DNA of 64,000 bases from Bryoerythrophyllum caledonicum (lineage: Eukaryota > Streptophyta > Bryopsida > Pottiales > Pottiaceae). Each line of letters opens with the position of its first letter. The first letter of the stretch is position 1. Location: positions 5,746,553-5,810,552 of the forward strand of contig OZ020520.1 of NCBI GenBank assembly GCA_963971425.1. Reading direction: 5' to 3'. A model generated the notes under the pieces. That model made no database searches. It saw only the letters and a program-made list of their open reading frames with translations, and was not told the origin of the DNA. Shown here one piece after another: positions 26,178 to 38,155 of this stretch. Both the position numbers and the translations under genes were made by a program.

Positions 26178-26563
26178 ATTAGTCAATAGGCATAAGCAAC
26201 CATGACTAAATTACTCATGCAACACATCACTCCATGTCTCACACATAATACACTCTTTCTCTCTTCTCTCACCATTACTCCAACATTCAATGATCACAAA
26301 TCACACACAACATTCCCTTGAGTTTACATAGTAGTGCTCACTTGATATTTATGAGGGAGAAACTTTGTCATGCGTATATGGTGCAAGTAGTTTCTTCTTG
26401 CTGTGACAACTCCACACTTCTACATTTGGATGTTATTGAATTTATTAGATGTATTTATAATTAGGCGCTGTGTAACTTGGATAAGTTCAATGAGGCAGCA
26501 TGAGGTGTCAAAGATATTCCAACACTTTCACCATGTTCTTGAATTGGTTATTGTAGTTACATT

Positions 26564-27130
26564 CGTTGGTAGATTTTGAATAACTATTATGTGTGTATCC
26601 ATTGGCCTTGAAAATTTTCACACATGTTATCAACATAACAATGATCTTGTAACAAAAATTTCGTCTTGAAATAACAAATTCTCAACCCTCGGGAGGTTGT
26701 CAAAGTTGGAAGTTGTGAATCGATGTTACTCTTTGTTTCTCACACCCACACATGTTGGTAGATTTGGAATATCATTTTCTTTGTGGGTCTTTTGGACTTG
26801 AATTTTTCCACATGTATAATTAACATAAAGGTGTTTCCACTCCAAGAATCCCATGGGAAAAAAATTTCTTCAATCCTTGGGAGGGTGTCAAAGTTGGCAG
26901 CTGTGAAACTTTTCTTACAACTACCCCTTGTTGGTAAATCTTAATATCTTTTTGTATAAATCTCATGGCCTTGAAATTTGGTATACATGTTTTCAACATA
27001 AAGATGGTTTTGTATCTAAAATTTCATGATAAAATAAGGACTTTTAGCCCTCGGGAGGGTGTCCAAGTTGGCAACAGTGTGGACACTATCCCTGGAATTG
27101 CACAAGACACCAATTTAGGTGCCACCCCAT
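26564..27130 (-). repeat. Right terminal inverted repeat
   Basis: This is the inverted partner of 24047-24615. It holds the same three units in mirror order, with GGGAGG blocks near 26690, 26880 and 27055. Over the stretches compared by eye I find no mismatch except at the extreme outer and inner ends. Confidence 0.85.
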
Positions 27131-28399
27131 TATACAATCCTCGTGCAAGATCCTACGGTTAGATATGTAAAAACTATGTTTATTTGCATTTTGTGTTGAA
27201 TGAAGTGAAAGTGGCAATTTGTAGTGAATTTGGGTGCTAAAATGTTGCAGGCCTTTTGGGGTTAAATAAAACCATGTATTTTACAATAGAATCAATTCCC
27301 AAATCCTCATTTCATAGTGCTACCATGAATGCAAGAGAGTTTTAATCCGTATTTCTTTTATAGATGAAACCTACTACCTACTAAAAGTTATGATGTTTTG
27401 TTGGAAAACATAACTATAATTTATTCAGAGTTTTCTATAACCAAGAATTTAAATATGATCATTAAAATTTTAAAACTTTGAAATTTTACAAGATTTTTTT
27501 AATCGAATTACAAAACCATGATAAATAACAATATGATAGATGAGAATTATTCTTACATATAAAAAAGATAACAAATCTATGCAATTCATATTAAAGTTAT
27601 AATTGCAAGAAAAGTTGTTTTGAAATCTTGAAATAATTATTTTTTAGACATTATATTGCTCAAAAAATCCCAAATATCTTTAAACACTTCAATTTATTTT
27701 TAATTTAAAATTTATACTTAGAAAATAAATATTCTATACTATAATGTCAATTATTTGAGTTTTTATATACCAATCTATAAAAATTCATGAACATAATGGT
27801 TGATGTGAGTAAAACCAAGAAATATGGTGAAAGACCCAATATCTTTCTAAAAAGAAAAAAATTAGATGAAAATTATAGTTCAATATGTTTTAATAGCAAG
27901 AAGATTCAAAAATTGCAAAATTCATTTAAACGAATCTATTGAAATATATGATCAATATGTCAAATAATAGTTTCAAAATACAAACTCCTATCTTCAAAGG
28001 AAGTCGACATAGTATATAAGATATTTGTTTGTTTGACCATTGATCATATGTCCACAAGATATTAGTAAGTAGTATGAAACTACTTTCTTGTCTCAAGGGT
28101 AGACATTTTTGATCTAGCCTACTACCATGTATCTTTAGAGAAGAAAACATATTATTTCCCTATGGTCATTTTGATGGTATTCATACAACAAGGACTGAAG
28201 ACCTCCACCATTATTAAATGGACCATGGAAGTGATAGTAGGTACTTTATTATCTCTTAACCAAACCAAACAAAATCAACTTCTCACTTGTCGAAGTCACA
28301 ACCATTTTATTTGTACAAAGACAAATTATATTTAGCACACTCTAATTCCTATCATGAGCCAAGTCTTACAAGGAAACTAACTTCCTTTGTAGACGAGTA
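27131..28399. other. AT-rich intergenic DNA, no gene seen
   Basis: No supported gene, RNA or repeat was found. Short frames near 27926-28150 and 28287-28550 look random or arise from the adjacent pyrimidine repeat. Confidence 0.5.
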
Positions 28400-28524
28400 T
28401 TCATCTTTCATCCTCCATCTCTCACCTTTCAAATTTTACCCTTCATCTTTCATCCTCCATCTTTTACCCTTCATCTTTCATCCTTCATCTTTTACCCTTC
28501 ATCTTTCATCCTTCATCTTTCATT
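28400..28524 (+). repeat. Pyrimidine-rich minisatellite
   Basis: Repeated units of about 27 bp, built from TTCATCTTTCATCCTYCATC and TTTTACCC, run for about 125 bp. The plus strand is almost pure C/T with A spacing. Confidence 0.8.
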
Positions 28525-28879
28525 TGGAATTGAGGTCCTTTGGAAAATAAAATACATCTCTGTGTCTTTCATCTATTTTATTTCCTACAATATCCTCTTT
28601 TTATCTGGCTAAAAGAAGGAAAAGAAAGGATGGAAAAAGATGTAAGAGAGCTATGGTGAGTCAACTTGATAACCATCATACCACTAAAATCACAATCTGC
28701 GCAGTTCTTGTGCGGTTGACTGCGTGGTTGATTGTTGTGTGGTTTATTGTGCGGTTTTGAAATTTAGGATTTTGAGTTTTTGGGTGTGTCAAATTTGCAT
28801 TTGTGTGTCACAATTTAAGCCCTTGATTACAAATCTAACGTCCAAAGTATTTTTTGAGTTAAGCACTAAAAGATTGAAT

Positions 28880-29111
28880 TGTAAATTATGAGTTGTAAAC
28901 TTGGAGTGCAAAGGTTGTGAAGTTGGAGTTGTGATCTTGGAAGTTGGCATACAAAGTTGGAGTTGCAAAATTGCATATTCTAGTTGTGGAGATTGAAATT
29001 ACAAGTTTAGAGGTGAGATTGCAAGTTTTGAGATTGTAATTGCAAATTGAGTTTGTGGGTGTGTGAAATTGAGATTGTAATTGCAAGTTGAGTTTGTAGG
29101 TGTGTGAAATT
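28880..29111 (+). repeat. Degenerate GAG(A/T)TTG repeat with a 41-bp tandem pair
   Basis: GGAGTTG, GAGATTG and AAGTTGG motifs recur every 10-25 bp. The last part is a clear tandem pair of 41 bp (29030-29070 and 29071-29111), GAGATTGTAATTGCAARTTG and onward to GGTGTGTGAAATT. Confidence 0.7.
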
Positions 29112-29556
29112 TGCATTTGTGTGTTACAAATTGTGCTTATCCAAAACAAATTTGTAACTCTTGATTACATATTTGACGTTCAAAACATTTTTGAAATTCC
29201 ATGTTAAAATGCAAAAAATCTAAAACCTAATTTTTTTTCTTCCTATTCTATTCTATTACAGTATTAAAATTCATGCATAGATTTCAAAGACATATTTATA
29301 TTTTATGGAGATTGTTGTTACCTTTCTTTTTTAATATTTTGTGATATAAAAATTACATTAAAATGGTTGAACTAATGGGTTGCAAAGCAAGCACCAACTG
29401 CTAGTAAATAGAATAAATGAATAAAGAGAGAAAACACTTATCAGATCAAGCAGGTGTCAGCAAGTACAGCGCCAAGGCAACCGTTGGTTGCTATGGAAGA
29501 AAAGGTTCCCCTCCCTTTCAGCTCAAAACCCAACACCCCCTCAAAACCACACCAAC

Positions 29557-29783
29557 TTAACCCTGAAACGTCAATAGAGAACCGTATACACGACCGTATT
29601 TTACTTTATAGAATAGAGAAAATGTATCAAAGTTTGGCCAGACTTACACCTTTGGATTCAAGAATCTCCAACTAACATCTTTCATTTGAAAGTCATTTCA
29701 ATATCTCAACCTTATTCAAATACGACACCATACATGTGTAATACGATGGCCATGAGCGGCACCTTTTGACAATTAAGGGTTAA
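29557..29783 (+). mobile_element. TTAA-flanked MITE, copy A (piggyBac-like ends)
   Basis: The element is flanked by TTAA at 29557-29560 and 29780-29783, with ends CCCTGAAACGTCA and TTAAGGG. The body matches the units at 52144-52390 and 53655-54125 (GACTTACACCTTTGGATT, CATTTCAATATCT, CAAATACGACACC). The TTAA target and CCCTT/AAGGG ends suggest a piggyBac-type non-autonomous element, but no transposase is present to confirm the superfamily. Confidence 0.65.
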
Positions 29784-29816
29784 CCCTTAAACATCACAAG
29801 GTGCCGGTGGTGGCCA
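29780..29816 (-). mobile_element. TTAA-flanked MITE, copy B, left part (split by retrotransposon copy 2)
   Basis: It shares its TTAA (29780-29783) with copy A and runs in the opposite orientation, starting CCCTTAAACATCACAAGG. It is cut at CCGGTGGTGGCCA (29804-29816), the target duplication of the second retrotransposon. The remainder lies at 40777-40989. Confidence 0.65.
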
Positions 29817-29825
29817 GAAGAAGAA

Positions 29826-29848
29826 CGCCGGTCCCCGTAGGGCCGGCG
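29826..29848 (-). other. 3'-terminal hairpin of retrotransposon copy 2
   Basis: CGCCGGTCCCC and GGGCCGGCG form an almost perfect stem with a short loop. On the element strand the hairpin is followed by TTCTTCTTCT and then the target duplication. The matching hairpin in copy 1 differs in sequence but keeps the pairing, which supports selection on structure. Confidence 0.75.
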
Positions 29849-30053
29849 TGAATAAAATGTCCGTTCATTCCACCACTAAGTCCATGCCCACCGGGCATGG
29901 GTTAGTAGTATGGAACTACTACCCCCTTTCGAGGGTGGACACTATGTATCCAGTAACAAGTGGCCAAGAGCAAGGACCATAGGTCCCAAAAAGCTACTAA
30001 AAGGGAGGGCGTGTACGGTGGGATGCATGTTCGGTCAATGAAAAAGGGGGGTT

Positions 30054-33000
30054 TTAAGCTTCGGGAAGGGGTTGATTGTTTTCAAGTTTGCGTTTATGCA
30101 GGAGTATCGACATAGCATGTTGAATTGCAATAGTGTTAATATTTGAAAAGGTGGTTTTCATTGAAGTGATGGGGATTTTAAATGTTTCTTCAAGGATAGT
30201 CATTGAGGGAATGAAGGTGGTGGCTCTAGCACCCGCGGTGATGACAATGAGGGGGTCTACTTTCCATCCTAGTGCTTGGATATCGTCAAGTAGTGGTTGG
30301 TATTTATTTGTTTTGTTTGTAATAGTGTCCACGGAGAATCTATCATTGCAATATGTGAATTCAATAAACTGAATAGTGAGACTGGGGTCAATGTGGTTTG
30401 GTGGGGGGTCTTTGTATGATAGTCCTCTAACACATAGTAGGTCCGGTTTGAATCTTGCATTACAGTGGCATCTTTGAGTGCAACATATGCATGGTAATAG
30501 CCAAGGAGGGACCGTATTTTCTTGTGGGTTGTCATTGAAGGTTCCGGCATTCATGAGAATGAAGCACCGGGATTTGGATGATGATACAAGTAGTTTACGG
30601 ATAGCCCATACGGCTTTGTTGTGTCGTTTGACAATTAATGAGTGTATGTGGGGGTTTTGGCACTTGAGTAAGACATGTAGCCATGTGTCTGGGTCCGTGG
30701 TATTGCAAATTGGGCATGTTATTGTAGGGAATCTTTCTATTCCAAAAAAAAGTTGTTTACGGGCATTTCCCATGTATTGTCCGGTGCGGAATTTGATTAG
30801 GCATGTGATTTGTGGATCCGTAATTATGGGGTTTTACCAGAAACTGTTGGACAATACGTTGTGAATGTTTGGGTTGCCGGTCCATTTATCAATATTGGGG
30901 AAATTTTCTGTGAGTATTTATAGGTTATTTACGAGATCATGTTTTTTGAGGTATTTGTCCAAGAATCGTATGGGACCTTTATCGGGAGTTTCGCCCATAG
31001 AGGGCCATTCATATCTATGAAAGTAATATGGGGTGGCATGGGCGTGTTCGTATGGATGTTCGGCATTCTTGTGGGTTTTTTCTCTTCCTTCCTTTGCTAA
31101 TTTGTCGGCTTGTTCATTGCCGGCGATGTTAGCATGAGCTCGGACTTTGTGGAGTGTAGTAATTTGTGTGCGATTTTGGAGCATTGCAACCATAGATGTA
31201 AGGATAGTTTTATCCGGGTGACTGTTGTGTAAAGTGGGGTGTTTATGTGTGTATTAAGGAGATATAGTACGTTTATGCAATCTGTGAAAATGTGAGCTGG
31301 TTCGTTTGGGTATTGCGTGGTGATTATTTTAAGGGTTTTGTGTATAGCCATCATTTCGGCTCTTAGAATATTCTGGAGTCCATGTAGTCTTTTACCTAAT
31401 TTGATTTGTTTGGTTGAATTGTATATCCCATAACCAGCTTTTTCTCGGTGCCAATGTCCGGGGCTTACTTCGGTTGGTTCTTTAAAGGAGCCGTCAGTGT
31501 AGTAGCTAAAGTTAGGGTCGAATTTAAGGTCGGTATTAATTTGGTAGTTGGGGAGTGGGAGGCTCAATTCGGTAATAGGTGGTGCGGAGATGTTTATGTG
31601 GGGGATTTTAGACCATTTTTTGTTACGGTTTACTCGGATTGAAGTAGGTGTGGGAGGGGCAATTGCGGTGTATACCTTGTGAATGTTTAGATTTTTTGCT
31701 ATCAAAGTGAGATGAGTGAGGTTTTCTAGAGTACCTATCTCACGAGTTTGGTGATGTATACATAAGATTCGTAAGGTTGAAGGTTCAAGGCGAGGTGTTT
31801 GTATTTGTGGTGGTATAGTGGGTTCTTTGTAGGTCATAGAGTCTGCTTCAAATAGTACTATGATGTGAGAGTCCGGGAATGGACCTAATTGTGGTTTGGA
31901 GTTGTGGTACCAATGAGTGTCGGGGGTAATAATAATGGTGATGTTGTGGTAGGGGTCATTATTTGCCGCTAGGCGTGCCCAGTGTACTGCTTGTTGTGTA
32001 TCTTCTTCGGTGTGAGGGTGTGCAAGGCCTATTCCGCTCCACTTATAATCAAAGGCTTTTCCTAATGAACCAAAAATCTTATCACGTTCGAATGGGGAGG
32101 AGAATTTTGAGATTTTTGTAGAGCATGTAACTGGGGATGAAAAGTATGAGTGTGTAATATTCAGAGATGTAATAAGGTGGTCTAGGATAGGATCGGGTAG
32201 TGAATATTGTTCATTTTTTAGAGGGTTATTTTTGGGAATTCGGTATTTATATCTTTGGTATAGCCAAACAATTTCGGTTTCAAATGTTTGGGGTATTGGT
32301 TCAATGTTAATGGGTGTGCGTAGTGCGTTGTGGTATTGGACCCACAGCCATTGTAGTCTAGCGAGTGGTATGGTTATTAGGTGTCTGCCATTATCTTCAT
32401 ATATGTGGGCATTATCTTGTTGTATTTTGATTGTCTTTGTTTGTGTAAGGATGTCAGTTTCGGGATTGCATTCGGTTGTAAAGATGTTGAGGAGAGGGAT
32501 AATAAGAGGTGGCGTGACAAATCTTCTGTCTCGAGGTTGTGCTTGGGGGTGGTATATTTGTATGATATTCAGGTAATGAGCGTTTTGAGTTCTAATGTAG
32601 TATTGTGTGAGGATTTCGGTGTTATGTGAGGAAGCGTTTGGGTTGTGCCAAGGGAAAAGATTTCTTTGCGGGAGCCATTTGGTGTAGGTGGTGTTATTGT
32701 GGGGCCAATGACATAGGTATGACGTATATTGTTTGCTTATGTTGTTAGAGTCAGTATACTTTCTATGTTTGTGCGCGGTTATGTTGTTTATTGGATGCAT
32801 GGAAGGATTTTTTAATATATATGGTGGGGGGGCATGTGGTCGTGAATTTGGCGGGTTTGGGGGGATTAATGGAAGGTTGGTGTTGGGGTGGGTGTTATTG
32901 TGACCAATGATGTATGAGTCTTTAAGTGTGTAAGGTGGGGCGTGACTGGTGCAAAGGTTGGGGCATGTAGGGAGGCATGGGGGATGACAAAATAATTGTT

Positions 33001-36000
33001 TGGCAATATTTAGTGCACTTTTTATTAGTTTGTGAGGGGTACCGTAATATATTTTGTAGCTTTTATCGTCCATAAGGTGTGTTCCATTTGGTAGTGTAAT
33101 TTGTTTTAGATCAGTAATGTTTGCAGAATTTTTTTTTGTAGGAGTTTGGCGGATAATTGTCGGTCGAGTCTAGGGAGGTTATGTATTTCATTTGCCCAAT
33201 TTTGTTCAAGCGGTGCGGGGTCTAGTAAGAAATCTTCTAGAGTGCTTTTGAGAAATGTTTTGCCTACTGTTTTGAGTAGAAAAAGTGTGCGGGTAATGGG
33301 AGACCGGAGGCAATCAGATTTTTTAAGCCTTTGGAGGTGTTGTGCTCCTCCATAAATAGCAAGGATGTGCTGAAGGAGTCCACTGTAAATTTGTCCTAGT
33401 CGTCCCTTGTCGTTAAGTGCGTTTTGGAGTTGTTCTCCAATGCAACGTAGATAGGCATTTTTAAGGGAAAAGGCTTCTAATCCAAATAGTTCGTGGGGGA
33501 GTTGTGTTATGACATTGGGCGTACATTTGGGGAGTCCACATACTTTCTTTTGTATGGCTATGATTTTTCTATCAAGTTTGTTTATGGTGGGCATGGAATA
33601 AGGGACCGCATAGAAACTATATGAAATACCCGGGCGTATGACGGTATCTATCATTTTTATTTTTTGTTGCAATGTAGCCGGACATAGTGTGAGTTCATTG
33701 CATTGTTTAATAAGTTTTGTAGTAGTAGTGTGAGTTTGGATTTTCCATTTTAACGATGGGACTAGGTTTATTCCAAGGTATATATAGGGTTGGTTTTGGT
33801 TTAGAACCGGAATTGGTTGGTTACGATAGTGGATATTGGTAGCTTGGATAAGGGCTTTGAAGGCGGTTGGGTTTATTTTAGATTTGTTTGGACAACCAGT
33901 TACGACACATTTTTGAACCCCAAGTTCCATCCCGGACCATAGACAGAATTTGTCTATTTTGTCTAGTTGAGTTTGTAGTGATTTAAGGCGTCCAGAGATG
34001 GCCGCTAGGTCATCCGCATATGCGGCCGAGTTTATGGTGACTTTTGAGGTGCTAAAGGTGTAGCCATTATTACCTCTTTGAAGCCATCTCAGTAGAGGTT
34101 CTAGAAAGATAATGAAGAGATATGGGCTCAGTGTGTTGCCTTGGATGGTACCCCGTTGGATGGGGATAGGGCGTGTTTTGCCAAAAAATTCCCCAACGTA
34201 TGTAGTGGTGGAGTGGGAGTATATATTGCCAACAAGTGTGACTGCGTCTTTTGGGTATCCAAGATCGCTCATAATGGTTAACAAACGAGGGTGGTCAATG
34301 GAGCCGAAAGCGTTTTTGAAGTCAATATAGAGTATGTAGATGTCTTTATTGGTGAATTTTGCATCCTCAAGGGCGGCAATGATCGTTTGGAGTTGTCGTG
34401 TGGTACTTCTTTCGGCTCTAAACCCTTCTTGGCTTTCGTGTAATATTTGGTGTTTTTCCCCGTATGCCGATAGTATTGATGTTAGTGTGCTAGTGTATAA
34501 TTTGTAGATGGTATTAGCTAAGGCAATGGGTTGGTGGTTAGGTAGCTCGGATGGGTTACCTTTTTTGTATAATAGGATTGTTAAGCTTGTTTTCCAAGAT
34601 GTGGGGATTGATTTTTGTTTATAACAATGGAGGAAAAATAATGATAGAAGGTCATGGAATCTAGAGGGCATGTTTTTTAGAATTGAGTTAGGTATGTGGT
34701 CCGGTCCGGGAGCTTTGTTGGATCCCAAATTTTTTAGGCACATGTTATATGTATCTCTGTTATAGTATGTGTGGAGAGGGATTGAGGGTTCGCCTCTTTT
34801 ATCAATAGTGAATCCATCAAGATCATGCCACGGGTATTGCCTGACCCCGCATGTGCATGTAGATGTATGTTGTGGTTGGTAGTGACATGAGGGGGTGGAT
34901 GGTCTATTGTTTATGGATTGTTGAGAATGTATTTCGTTTGCAATGTCTTCTGGGCTGGTTAGAATGTTATTGTTTTGATCTAAAATGCAATCTAATGGTA
35001 AGTTTGTATTGTTTTTTAAAGACTTTTCTATTAATCTTTTTTGGGTTAGTTTCATATAGTTGACGATATTTAGAAATGGCTTTTTTGACACATTCTCTTG
35101 TGTATTTTGTGGTGATTTTCCGAGCTTGTTTATTGGCATCTTTTGCAATGACTGCAATGTCTTTTAGCCAGTCTTCGTGAGGGTTGTTGGGCGGTGGTAC
35201 TTGTGGGATTTGGGGGTGACGGAGGTTTTGTAGTTCAGAAAATATGGGGTGGGTTCGCCAATTTTGGTTAGTTTTAGCAATATAGATTGTTTTACGAATA
35301 GTGTGGTATGTAACCAGATGTTGTTTTCATTTATTTGCTAATTTTCTCGGAAGGAACCCCCCTTGTTTTGAGGTTCTAGATGTGAGTTGTGGGATAGAGG
35401 GTGCTTTACATGTTTTTTCTAGTGTAGTGGAAATTTCATTAATAATTTTGTCCAAAGAGGTGCATGCTTCTTGCCATTGTATGTGTGTTAGGTGTTGGTG
35501 GTTAGAGAGAGTTGCTATGAGGGAGTCTATATGTGGTGAGTTTTTTTCAAAGAATATTGTATTGAAGTTATCAAGGTTTTCTTTTGGGATGGGGTTTAGT
35601 ATTTTGATATCGTTTGAGTTTCTGTTTGTGGGAGGTCTACTTATAAGGGTGTTGTGAGGTATATTTAGCTGGATGGGGAAGTGGTCCGAGTTTAAGTTAG
35701 TTGTAGTATTGGTGATAGATGTGTATTGGGTATGGTTAGGTGTTTTAATGTAGAATCCATCAATTAGGCTAGTGTGTGTGTGATTAGTTCCACCTTGACG
35801 AGAGTATCGTGTATCTGTTGGAATCAGATATAGTTCTAAGTCATCCGTGTAGTTTCGCCACTGATAATCTATACCGAGTGGGGGGTAAAAACCTCTCCGT
35901 TTTGTCGTCCAATAAGGGCGATATCTCGGTTAAAGTCTCCGCAGAGTATTATTGTGTGGTTAGTGTGTGTATTTATTTGTGAGGTGATGGAGTTTTGGAT

Positions 36001-37110
36001 TTCCGGAATAAGCCTAGAGTCTTCGATGTGCGAGGGCATGTATAGGTGGAGAATAAGCCATGGTTGTAGGGGTTGGTTAGTAATTTCAATAATTTGAAGA
36101 TATGGTGATATGTTAACCGGGGTAGGGATTTTAGTAATATTCCCGGGGAAGGCATATGATTGGTGTATGAGCATGAGGAGACCTCCCCTTGCTGGTGTGT
36201 ACGGCATTCTTTGCTGGATGCATCTTGTGAGAGCATGAGTATTATTAAATATGAGTTTGTAATCGGGGAATGTTCTTTGGATGTATTTAGTGGATTTAGT
36301 AGCAGTTAGTTTGGTTTCTTGTATGGCAATTATGGCCGGTGGTGTGTTGCTGTGGGCGGATAGATTGTGGAGGCATGGGAGAGCAGTATTTAAGGATGCG
36401 GCGTTCCATGTTAGGATGTATGTATTTGTATCTATGGTGTTTTCATTATGATTCGCAGGGGGTATGTATGGAGTTGGTAGAGATGGAAATGTGTATTCTG
36501 GGATTGGTTCAAAACATCTCGTTATTTCCTTAGTTAGTTCATGTGGAAGGAATGGGAAGCGTAGTTGGATTGTGTTTAGTGTGGGGGGTGGGATTTGATT
36601 GTGTACAAAGTCAAAAATTTCTTTGTGTATGGAGTCTTTGTGTAAAATAATGTTATGATTCTCTGCTAGAAAACTTGTATATGGGTGTTTTGTATGAATA
36701 TGTCTTTCGGGTGGGTTGGGTAAGGTGATTAATTTGTTTAGGAGAGTATTAGTCCAATGAGTGATGCCGGAATTTTGTAGGGCTAATGTTTGGTTGCACT
36801 CTTCTAGAGAGGGGTGTACTATGATAATTAAAGCGTATAGGATGTGTGATGGGGGATGTGTAATTATTTGTTCAATGTAGTGTGCTATATGTGGATAGGT
36901 CATGTTATGTGTGTTGTGTAATTCATGTGTATTTTTCAGTAGTGGTGAAAATGTGCTGGCAAGGTGTTGGTACTCGGGGTGTAGTTTTATAGTGCTTGGA
37001 ATGAAATACATTTTTGCGCGTTTTTTATGGGCTGCGGGGTGTGTTTTTATTATGTTTGGCATGGGACCCGGGTTTTTTTCGATGTCCCGACTAAGAAGTA
37101 TTAAGATTTC
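30054..37110 (-). pseudogene. Retrotransposon copy 2 ORF2 polyprotein: 2A, APE, RT, RNase H, CCHC, RLE; disabled
   Basis: Open segments on the minus strand: 37062-35869 (start MPNIIKTHP; APE with IAIQETKL and LCGDFNRD), 35157-33106 (RT; LYIDFKNAFGSIDH, AYADD near 34010-34025), 33073-31097 (linker, then RNase H with YYTDGSF, AEMMAIH, FTDC), 31193-30918 (HKVRAHANIAGNEQADKLAKEG) and 30773-30054 (CPICNTTDPDTWLHVLLKC, KRHNKAV, then KPDLLCVRG, IQFIEFTYCNDRF, NKYQPLLDD). The last segment is the restriction-like endonuclease candidate. Breaks by comparison with copy 1: frameshifts near 35880, 35070, 33130 and 31190, and stops near 35325, 30926 and 30837. No intact product is possible. Confidence 0.85.
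37063..37110 (-). other. 2A ribosome-skipping motif in copy 2
   Basis: It reads CEILILLSRDIEKNPGP followed directly by MPNI, the same junction as in copy 1. The core DIExNPGP is kept, while the residues before it differ, as expected if only the 2A function is under constraint. Confidence 0.85.
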
Positions 37111-37194
37111 ACAGTGATAAATTTTGGTAGGGTAATGTTGTTGGTGATTTAGGTTTTGTAGGAGTTGTTTGGGTGGTTGAAGTTGTTGGGGTTT

Positions 37195-37371
<177 letters not shown>

Positions 37372-37528
37372 TTGTTTTGATTAGTAGTATATATATATAC
37401 TAAGGTCTTGGTTTTAGTTTTAGTTTTGTGTGAATTTTTGTGATGTTTTTTCCAGCATTTATTATTATTTATTGTAGTATATAAGTATACTATTGTATTT
37501 AGATTTATTGCAGCATTGTTTGTCAATA

Positions 37529-38155
37529 TTAGTTTGACGTGTCCATTTTGCCATCTATAGCACGTTGCTCCCGTTCCGAAGCTTGTGACTCGGCCGCCAT
37601 GATTGTTTGGATGAGTTGAGATCGGAGAGTTGTCATTTCCCCTCTAAGGGACTTGACCGTGTTAGCTTGCACCATATCCGCATATTGTCTTGCCTCTTGA
37701 ACGATTTCCCCCTTCATAGTCTTCATTTCCTTTCGGAGTTGTTCAAGGGTAATGCCATTGCCCTTGTTTGGTCCATTCTCCATGGCAATCACAGCATTGG
37801 CAACTGCCGAGTTTACATCTGAGAACCCTAACCTCGCAAGTTCATCCGTACTAGGTTTATTACTTCCATCTAAACTTTTGGGGTGGGGAGTGAACATGAC
37901 ATACTTTCCATGAATTTTCTTGCTTTGTTTGACATGTTTTTTGTATACTGCAGCGTTTAGACACTCAATGTTACAAGTCCCCACATGTCGCCCGTGCTCG
38001 AGTTTGAAGAATATATCAACCACATTCTCTTCACCGATTACGGACTTGATTCCACTTGCAAGTTCCTTTTCATTTTTTGTTTTATTGAGGTTTTTGGCAA
38101 TGAGAATAAGACGTGTGCCTCGAAGAACTGGCACCAGAGCTCGTGTTTCTTGTTC
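37529..38155 (-). pseudogene. Retrotransposon copy 2 ORF1, C-terminal part
   Basis: An open frame ends with TAA at 37529-37531 and begins after an in-frame TAA near 38168; it has no in-frame ATG near its start. The protein has an RRM-like pattern (TRLILIAKNLNK...VVDIFFKLEHGRHVGTCNIECL) followed by SLDGSNKPSTDELARLGFSDVNSA and a coiled coil (LRKEMKTMKGEIVQEARQYA). It aligns with copy 1 ORF1 from about 13600 onward. The N-terminal two thirds of ORF1 seen in copy 1 has no counterpart here, so this is a deletion, a subfamily difference, or a missing upstream exon. Confidence 0.65.

Larger units (their letters stand above)
24047..27130 (-). mobile_element. Tc1/mariner-superfamily transposon with very long inverted repeats
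   Basis: About 3.08 kb. The left terminal inverted repeat (24047-24615) and the right one (26564-27130) match almost perfectly over about 568 bp, starting (A)GTGGGGTGGCACC. The outer edge is uncertain by a few bases and I cannot confirm a clean TA duplication on the left. Inside, on the minus strand, is a broken DD34E transposase (25875-24605), interrupted by a GC-rich insert. The near identity of the two repeats suggests recent activity or recent conversion despite the broken transposase. Confidence 0.85.
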
